Shown one piece after another: positions 28,024 through 33,690 of a DNA stretch of 33,690 nt. Source of the DNA: Deltaproteobacteria bacterium (GTDB taxonomy: Bacteria; Desulfobacterota; Desulfuromonadia; Geobacterales; Pseudopelobacteraceae); contig JAJYBH010000023.1 of the NCBI GenBank assembly GCA_021779135.1, positions 1 to 33,690 of the forward strand, written 5' to 3'. Positions within the stretch are counted from its first letter, which is position 1. Each line of letters opens with the position of its first letter. Below the pieces are notes generated by a model, which searched no databases, had not been told where the DNA came from, and saw only the letters and a program-made list of their open reading frames with translations. Made by a program: the position numbers and the translations under genes.

Positions 28024-29019
28024 TTATTTCTTGGTCAGCTTGCCGTTTTGAACAATCTTGTTGGCGCTCTTGACGATATCCTTGGGAAAGGTCAGGCCGA
28101 GTTTTCTGGCCACGTCCAGGTTGATCAGCAGGTCGATGTCGCTGGTTTTGGTCATGAAGCGGGTCGGGATCTGCTCCGGTTTTTTGCCCTTCAGGATTTC
28201 CGCGACCAGCTTGCCGGTGACGCGTCCCATCTTGTAATAGTCAAAACCCCAGGCAGCCAGGACCGGGTAGTTTTCGGCAGAGCTCGGATCAGCCGACATG
28301 ATCGGTACCTTGGCCTTCATGGCCACGTCGGCAACGGCACTCATGGCGGAGACGACCGTGTTGTCGGTGCTGATGTAGAGGGCATCCACGCGTCTGATGA
28401 TCGCCTGGACCGCCTGCTTTACTTCCGCGGACTTGGAAACGGTGGTCTCCACGTATTCGATGCCCAGCTCCTTGCAGGCTTGCTTGACGATACCGGCTAG
28501 CACGACCGCGTTTTCTTCGGAGCTGGTGTAGATATGGCCGAGGCGTTTGATCTTTTTGATCCTGAGCAGCAATTCTATCTGCTGTTTCACCGGGGTCATG
28601 TCGGACACGCCGGTGACATTCCGGTCACCTTTTTTGAGCGAAGCGACCAATCCGGCCTTGACCGGGTCGGTGACGGCGGTGAAGACAACCGGGATACCCT
28701 TGAGGGTATTGACCAGTGACTGGGAGGTGGGGGTGGCGACGCCGACGGCCAGCGTGACCTTTTCCGACTGGAATTTGTTGGCTATGGAAGAGGCGGCATT
28801 GATATCGCCGTTGGCATTCTGCAGGTCATACTCGGCGTTGATTCTCTCGGCGGCCAACTCATCCTGCAGGCCTTTGACAACGGCATCCAGGGCGGGGTGG
28901 GAGACGATCTTGGACACCCCGATCAGCACCTTTTTGGGGGCCTCGGCGGCAAAGGCCGTTGACAACAGCGCCAGGGAAACCAGCAAAAATATACCTGCCA
29001 GACTCAAACTCTTTTTCAT
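28024..29019 (-). CDS. ABC transporter substrate-binding protein (TrpX family)
   Basis: Signal peptide MKKSLSLAGIFLLVSLALLSTAFAAEA; KVLIGVSKIVSHPALDAVVKGLQDEL, NGDINAASSIANKFQSEKVTLAVGVATPTSQSL, VTDPVKAGLV. Confidence 0.92.
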   Translation of the reverse strand: MKKSLSLAGIFLLVSLALLSTAFAAEAPKKVLIGVSKIVSHPALDAVVKGLQDELAAERINAEYDLQNANGDINAASSIANKFQSEKVTLAVGVATPTSQSLVNTLKGIPVVFTAVTDPVKAGLVASLKKGDRNVTGVSDMTPVKQQIELLLRIKKIKRLGHIYTSSEENAVVLAGIVKQACKELGIEYVETTVSKSAEVKQAVQAIIRRVDALYISTDNTVVSAMSAVADVAMKAKVPIMSADPSSAENYPVLAAWGFDYYKMGRVTGKLVAEILKGKKPEQIPTRFMTKTSDIDLLINLDVARKLGLTFPKDIVKSANKIVQNGKLTKK

Positions 29020-29091
29020 CGTACGCCTCCGGGAGATTAAATATGATGCGGCTGCAAGATTAAAAACAATATCATTGCCTACATTCCACCG

Positions 29092-30033
29092 TCAACGTGA
29101 TTCTGTCCCGTTCAACGGCGTGGAAACGGTTTGCCGGGGATCCGGCAGGGCTTGGCTGGAGCGCTGTGCCAGGAATACATTCAAAAACACCGACCCCAGC
29201 ACGATTGCCATGGCAAGCGCCTGCATGGCGGAGATACGCTCCTTCAGCACCAGTGCGATACAGATCAGCGAGAAGATCGGCACCAGCAGGGCACAGTTGG
29301 AGGACCGTCCGGTGGGGATCATACGCAGGGCGCGGTTCCAGAGGATGAAGGCCAGTGCCGTTGGAAAGAGCCCCAGATAGGCCAGCAGGGCAAGAACAGA
29401 GGCACCGGGCGCCCACTGCATGGGGTAGAGCGGCAGCAGGCAGAGCAGGAATCCGAGCCCGAACAGGTTGAAGAGCAGCATGCCGGCGGTTATGGAGAAA
29501 CGGGCATGTTTGATCAGTACACAGAACAGGGCGAAAGAAAGGGCCGTTCCCAGCGCCGCGGCCACTCCGGCTGAAAGGCGCACATCCCCCAGGGTCTGGC
29601 CGGATATTACCAGCAGACAGACCCCCGCGAAACCCAGCAGAACACACATGACCGCCGGCCAGCCGGATTTTTCATGGAAAAACAGGCGGGCCAGCACCAG
29701 CATCATCAGCGGATAGGTGTAATGCAGGATCACCGCCTGGCTGGCGGGGATCAGCTCATAGGTGCGCAGGCAGAGAATCTGCTGGACGCCGAGGCCGATC
29801 ATTCCGGCCAGCGGGAAAAATAACGGCCGTTGGCGCAGTTCGGCGACAACCGTATGCAACTGCCCCAGGGCGGCGAGATACAGAAACAGCGCCAGAGTGG
29901 CAAAGAGACCCATCCAGACAACCACCGAGTAGCTGTCCAGGCGGTTCACCGCCACCTTGAAACCGGTGCCGAGGGTTGAGAACATCGCCACTGCCAGCAG
30001 CGCGTAGAGGGTGCCTTTGCTCGATTCAGTCAT
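29092..30033 (-). CDS. EamA/DMT family transporter
   Basis: MTESSKGTLYALLAVAMFSTLGTGFKVAVNRLDSYSVVVWMGLF; LHYTYPLMMLVLARLFFHEKSG. Confidence 0.88.
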   Translation of the reverse strand: MTESSKGTLYALLAVAMFSTLGTGFKVAVNRLDSYSVVVWMGLFATLALFLYLAALGQLHTVVAELRQRPLFFPLAGMIGLGVQQILCLRTYELIPASQAVILHYTYPLMMLVLARLFFHEKSGWPAVMCVLLGFAGVCLLVISGQTLGDVRLSAGVAAALGTALSFALFCVLIKHARFSITAGMLLFNLFGLGFLLCLLPLYPMQWAPGASVLALLAYLGLFPTALAFILWNRALRMIPTGRSSNCALLVPIFSLICIALVLKERISAMQALAMAIVLGSVFLNVFLAQRSSQALPDPRQTVSTPLNGTESR

Positions 30034-30223
30034 GGTTGTCCGGGTTCCATAGGGGGATGAGGTCAATGAATTGCCGTTGGGTGCATGTTTTTGTAGCAGG
30101 CCTGTGATGGGGCGTCAACAGAAGTTGTTCGCGCGCACCTTGCGCCTATTTTTTCGTTTACGGATAGCGGCATGGTTAGGTATAACATGTTCCTGCCATT
30201 TATCTGTTTGTGAAGGAGTACAT

Positions 30224-31750
30224 ATGCCCAGAATCCTGCTTGCCTGTGTTTCGGCTCTCCTGCTTCTCGCCGCGCCGCACGTTTCCTCGGCAGCACCACT
30301 GAAGACATACGTGGCCGAATTCAATGTTGCCGGCGCGGCGAACAAGGACGAGCTCAAGGTCACGCTCCAGGGGCTGCTGGCCTCCCGCCTGAATCCGGGC
30401 CAGGCCCAGCTTGTCGAGAAGCCGGAACAGTCCGAATTGCAGCTGTTCGGCAGCTATGCCCAGTTTGGAAAGATGTTCAGTGTCGATGTGCTAATCAAAA
30501 ACTCACTCAATGGCTCGCTGTCCAAGGTATACGAGCAGGGCGAAAGCCAGGACGACCTGCTCCCGGCCTTCGGGCGCCTGGCACGGAAGCTCGACAACGA
30601 GCTGGCCAAGGTTCAGCAGACGACCGCGGCCAGCGCAGCGCCGGTTCCCGCTCCACAACCCGCCCCCGCCGAGACAAAGACCGCCACAACAGCCTCTGAC
30701 TACAAGGTCGCGGCCCCGGTGAGCGTGCCCTCCGGGAAGGAGAGCTACGTCGTCAAATCGGATATCCCCCCCCAAAACGCACCCGGAACCTGGAGCAGTG
30801 AGCCCCTGACCGGCGTGTTCAGCTCCCTGGCGCTGGGGCGCACCCTGCCGTCGGGCGAAAGGGAAATATTTATTGCCGGGGGGCAATCGATCCGTTATCT
30901 GCGCAAGGGCGCCGGGCTGAAGCAGGTCGCCGGGATTACCCTCCCGGTCTCGGCCAAGATCCTGGCCATCGACACGGCCGACCTGGACCATGATGGCGTA
31001 CCCGAGCTGTATGTCTCCATCGTGGACCGCAAAACGGTCAGCTCGCGGGTATACCTCCCCTCGGACAACGGTCTGGAACTGATCGCCGAGAATCTGCCCT
31101 GGTTGTTGCGGGGCATCGGGCCCGGATTCAAGGGGCGTACGGTCTTCGGCCAGGCGGTGAGCAGTAGCGGAGAATACCAGGGGGACATTGCCGAACTGGT
31201 AAAATCGGGCCGCCATTTCGACGCGAGCAATGCCAGGATACTGCCCCGTCCGGGCAACATCTTCAACTTCAGCCGTTTCAAGGACGGGGCCGGTGCGGAT
31301 AGATGGATCGTCATGGACGAGGATGGCTACCTGATCGTCTTTGCGGCCGACGGCAGCGAGCTCTGGAAGAGCAGCGACAAATACGGCGGTTCTGAGACAT
31401 ACTTCAACTACGAATCCGTATCACAACTGCGCGCAAAAGCGGACAACCTCAGCTGGAACTTCCTGGAACAGCGCATCACGGCACTGCCGGACGGAACCCT
31501 GATCGTGCCTCGTAACGAGGGCAGCTTCAGCATCGGCAACAACCGCTCCTATAACAAACACACCTTATTCGGCCTGCAGTGGAGCGGCGCCATGCTCCGG
31601 GAGGCCTGGCACACCCGGCTGACGCCCAGTTATCTGGCCGACTACGCCTATGACGCAGACACACACGAGGTGCTGCTGCTGGAAGTCATCCAGCATGCGG
31701 GGCTGTTCAACGCGGGGAAGACGGTGATTTCGATCAACAAGCTGGACTAG
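30224..31750 (+). CDS. Secreted protein with FG-GAP/VCBS-like repeat region
   Basis: Signal peptide MPRILLACVSALLLLAAPHVSSA, Pro/Ala-rich linker (APVPAPQPAPAETK), DTADLDHDGVPELYVSIVD motif. Start set at 30224 (downstream of GAAGGAG). Confidence 0.75.
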   Translation: MPRILLACVSALLLLAAPHVSSAAPLKTYVAEFNVAGAANKDELKVTLQGLLASRLNPGQAQLVEKPEQSELQLFGSYAQFGKMFSVDVLIKNSLNGSLSKVYEQGESQDDLLPAFGRLARKLDNELAKVQQTTAASAAPVPAPQPAPAETKTATTASDYKVAAPVSVPSGKESYVVKSDIPPQNAPGTWSSEPLTGVFSSLALGRTLPSGEREIFIAGGQSIRYLRKGAGLKQVAGITLPVSAKILAIDTADLDHDGVPELYVSIVDRKTVSSRVYLPSDNGLELIAENLPWLLRGIGPGFKGRTVFGQAVSSSGEYQGDIAELVKSGRHFDASNARILPRPGNIFNFSRFKDGAGADRWIVMDEDGYLIVFAADGSELWKSSDKYGGSETYFNYESVSQLRAKADNLSWNFLEQRITALPDGTLIVPRNEGSFSIGNNRSYNKHTLFGLQWSGAMLREAWHTRLTPSYLADYAYDADTHEVLLLEVIQHAGLFNAGKTVISINKLD

Positions 31751-31878
31751 CTTTTGTATGCATTCGAGCCGGGAAGTTTTTGACAAAACCAACGGCTCTT
31801 ATGCTCAAGAAGCATGTGCATATAACAAATAGATTCTTGACAAGTTTTGAAGAGTTTGTCATTCTTCCGATATCATTT

Positions 31879-32244
31879 ATGAGAAAAACAATCCGCTTGA
31901 AATACATATCCTGGATTCTGATTGCGGTCATTTCTGCCGTCACAATCCATTGCGTACATGAGAGCGCCCATGCGATGGAACGTCACCTGGCCCTGGGCGA
32001 TAAACACGCATCACATGCTGAAATGTCCGTGCCTCACCAATGCCCGAGCTTTCCCGGCGAGCAGCACACGGACTATGATGGCTGCAATACCTGTATCAAC
32101 TGCGTTTGCCATGCGCCCCTGACCATTCAACCGCTTCAGCTTAGCTATCGCCCTATAATTTCTGATCTAATCAAGTCAGATCCTTTCAAGCACCTACCCG
32201 AAGTCTATCTTTCCAAGTTTATTCCCCCGCAAAAGCAAGCCTAA
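31879..32244 (+). CDS. Small exported Cys/His-rich protein, possibly metal-binding (CzcI-like by position)
   Basis: MRKTIRLKYISWILIAVISAVTIHCVHESAHAMERHLALGDKHASHAEM...GCNTCINCVCHAPL; lies directly upstream of a czcC-like gene. Confidence 0.6.
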   Translation: MRKTIRLKYISWILIAVISAVTIHCVHESAHAMERHLALGDKHASHAEMSVPHQCPSFPGEQHTDYDGCNTCINCVCHAPLTIQPLQLSYRPIISDLIKSDPFKHLPEVYLSKFIPPQKQA

Positions 32245-32355
32245 AACACCGCACAGGGAGTAGTACGTCCCCATCCATGGACAACTGTATCTCGTGGTGC
32301 GTCCGCAACCGCTTTATATCTCATCATTCAAAACTGAATAAAGGAGGTTATTCCT

Positions 32356-33654
32356 TTGGGAACAACTGTATTTGGAAGAGGAGCGTGGCTCCTTGTGCCC
32401 GGAATTGTATCTATTTTATCGTCAACCCCAGTGTTTGCTGAAACACGAAAACTGGCACTGCCGCAAGTCGTCGAGCTTTCGTTACAGAATAACGGCGACC
32501 TCAAAGCATTTCGTGAAGAAAAAGGTATCCGTGATGCCGCTAAGGTCAGGGCGGGACTCCTGCCTAATCCGACCCTTGAACTGGAAGGTGGCACCGGCGC
32601 TCTGACCGGCAGCAGTGCCGAGAACAGCCTGTCGCTGGGGGTGTCACAGGAGTTCTTCCTGGCGGGAAAGCGGCAGAAACGGCTTGCCATCGCCGAACAG
32701 GAATTGGAGATGTACCGTTGGCAGTTGGCTGACCGGGAGCGACTGCTTCGCGAAGAGGTCAAGACGGCTTTTTACGATGCCATTCTGGCCCAGCAGCGGA
32801 TCTCCCTGTTGGACCGCTCCATTGCGCTCAATCGTCAGCTCCTGGATGTGACGAAGGAGCGACTGGCGGCAGGGGATATTCCTGAATTAGAAATGAACCT
32901 GGTCAAGGTGGAACTGGCACGGAGCGAAGGCGCAAAAATTGAAGTTGAAAAAGCGCTGAGCCAGAATCAGGCAAAACTTCTGACACTCATGGGACTTCCG
33001 CCTGGTGAAGACCCTTCGATTGTCGGAACGTTTGAAACGGAAATACTTCTGCAGAAAAACCTGGTTGACCTCAAGCAGCTGGCCCATGAGAAGCGACCGG
33101 ACCGCAACGCACTGGAATCCGAAAAGAACAGGGGGGAATCGGACATCACCCTTGCACGGGCTGAAGGGATTCCGGACCTTACAGCCGGCCTTGCTTTCAG
33201 ACGAGATACGACCACCATGGAGATCGGCGGGATTGAGGGCAAGGAAACGGGTTATACTATCGGCTTGAAGTTATCTATGCCCATCCCCGTGTTTGACAGG
33301 AACCAGGCCGGTGTTCAGGAGGCCAGGGCCAAGCGGAACAGCACCGAAAGCCGCCTGACAGCCGCCATCAGGAGCGCTGAGCGGGAAGTAGAAACGGCCT
33401 ACGCCAGTTTTAAAAATGCCGAAAAAGTTCTTTCGCTCTACAAATCGAGCATCATTCCCCAGCTTGAAGAAAACCTGAAACTTACCCAGGAGGCCTATCG
33501 GCTCGGTGAAGTCGGCATTCTGACCGTCATTCAGGAACAGAAGAAATTTTTCGAAGTCAACGACAGCTATCTGGCGGCGCTGCATGATCGGCAGGCAGCT
33601 CTTGTGAAGCTTGAAACAGCAGTGGCAACAGAACTTACCGGAGGTGTGCAGTGA
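32356..33654 (+). CDS. Outer-membrane efflux protein, CzcC/TolC family
   Basis: VFAETRKLALPQVVELSLQNNGDLKAFREEKGIRDAAKVRAGLLPNPTLELEGG; duplicated OEP repeat with AEREVETAYASFKNAEKVLSLYKSSIIPQLEENLKLTQEAYRLGEVGILTVIQEQKKFFEV. TTG start preceded by AAAGGAGG. Confidence 0.9.
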   Translation: MGTTVFGRGAWLLVPGIVSILSSTPVFAETRKLALPQVVELSLQNNGDLKAFREEKGIRDAAKVRAGLLPNPTLELEGGTGALTGSSAENSLSLGVSQEFFLAGKRQKRLAIAEQELEMYRWQLADRERLLREEVKTAFYDAILAQQRISLLDRSIALNRQLLDVTKERLAAGDIPELEMNLVKVELARSEGAKIEVEKALSQNQAKLLTLMGLPPGEDPSIVGTFETEILLQKNLVDLKQLAHEKRPDRNALESEKNRGESDITLARAEGIPDLTAGLAFRRDTTTMEIGGIEGKETGYTIGLKLSMPIPVFDRNQAGVQEARAKRNSTESRLTAAIRSAEREVETAYASFKNAEKVLSLYKSSIIPQLEENLKLTQEAYRLGEVGILTVIQEQKKFFEVNDSYLAALHDRQAALVKLETAVATELTGGVQ

Positions 33655-33690
33655 AGAAAAAAGGAATCATTATCGGACTAATCCTGGCTG
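33651..33690 (+). CDS. Start of next gene, probable RND efflux periplasmic adaptor (truncated by window)
   Basis: GTG at 33651 overlaps the TGA of the efflux gene; encodes VKKKGIIIGLILA, a hydrophobic N-terminus. Adaptor call is from operon context only. Confidence 0.45.
   Translation, partial: MKKKGIIIGLILA

Noticed and set aside
27009-28073. 354-aa + strand ORF
   Set aside because: Antisense to clear ABC permease and SBP genes; low-complexity H/D/Q-rich composition typical of shadow frames in GC-rich DNA.

Overview
The window is a bacterial chromosomal segment. Gene content and synteny suggest a deltaproteobacterial, Geobacter-like source, but this is inference. From left to right: (1) a damaged type I restriction-modification locus on the + strand: hsdR 3' part, a DUF4143-type AAA ATPase, a truncated hsdS, an unusual ~350 bp repeat/palindrome-rich gap, then hsdM; (2) metK, leuB, a two-gene small-protein cassette, asd; (3) rlmI and a MocR-type regulator divergent from a DUF2917 gene; (4) a tightly packed minus-strand run livH-livM-livG-livF-EamA-rarD-azlC-azlD; (5) an EamA exporter and a Cache-type chemoreceptor; (6) putA divergent from a FadR/GntR-FCD regulator, with two matching TGGT-N3-ACCA sites between them; (7) a TrpX-type three-gene ABC transporter plus another EamA exporter; (8) a secreted VCBS-like protein, a Cys/His-rich small protein, a CzcC/TolC-like efflux protein and the start of a probable RND adaptor gene. 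The most unusual unexplained sequence is the hsdS'-hsdM gap. It contains a 19-bp perfect palindrome, a 27-nt hairpin and five degenerate direct repeats spaced 21-22 bp apart. No tRNA, rRNA or CRISPR array was recognised. All family calls come from reading motifs in the translations, with no database search.
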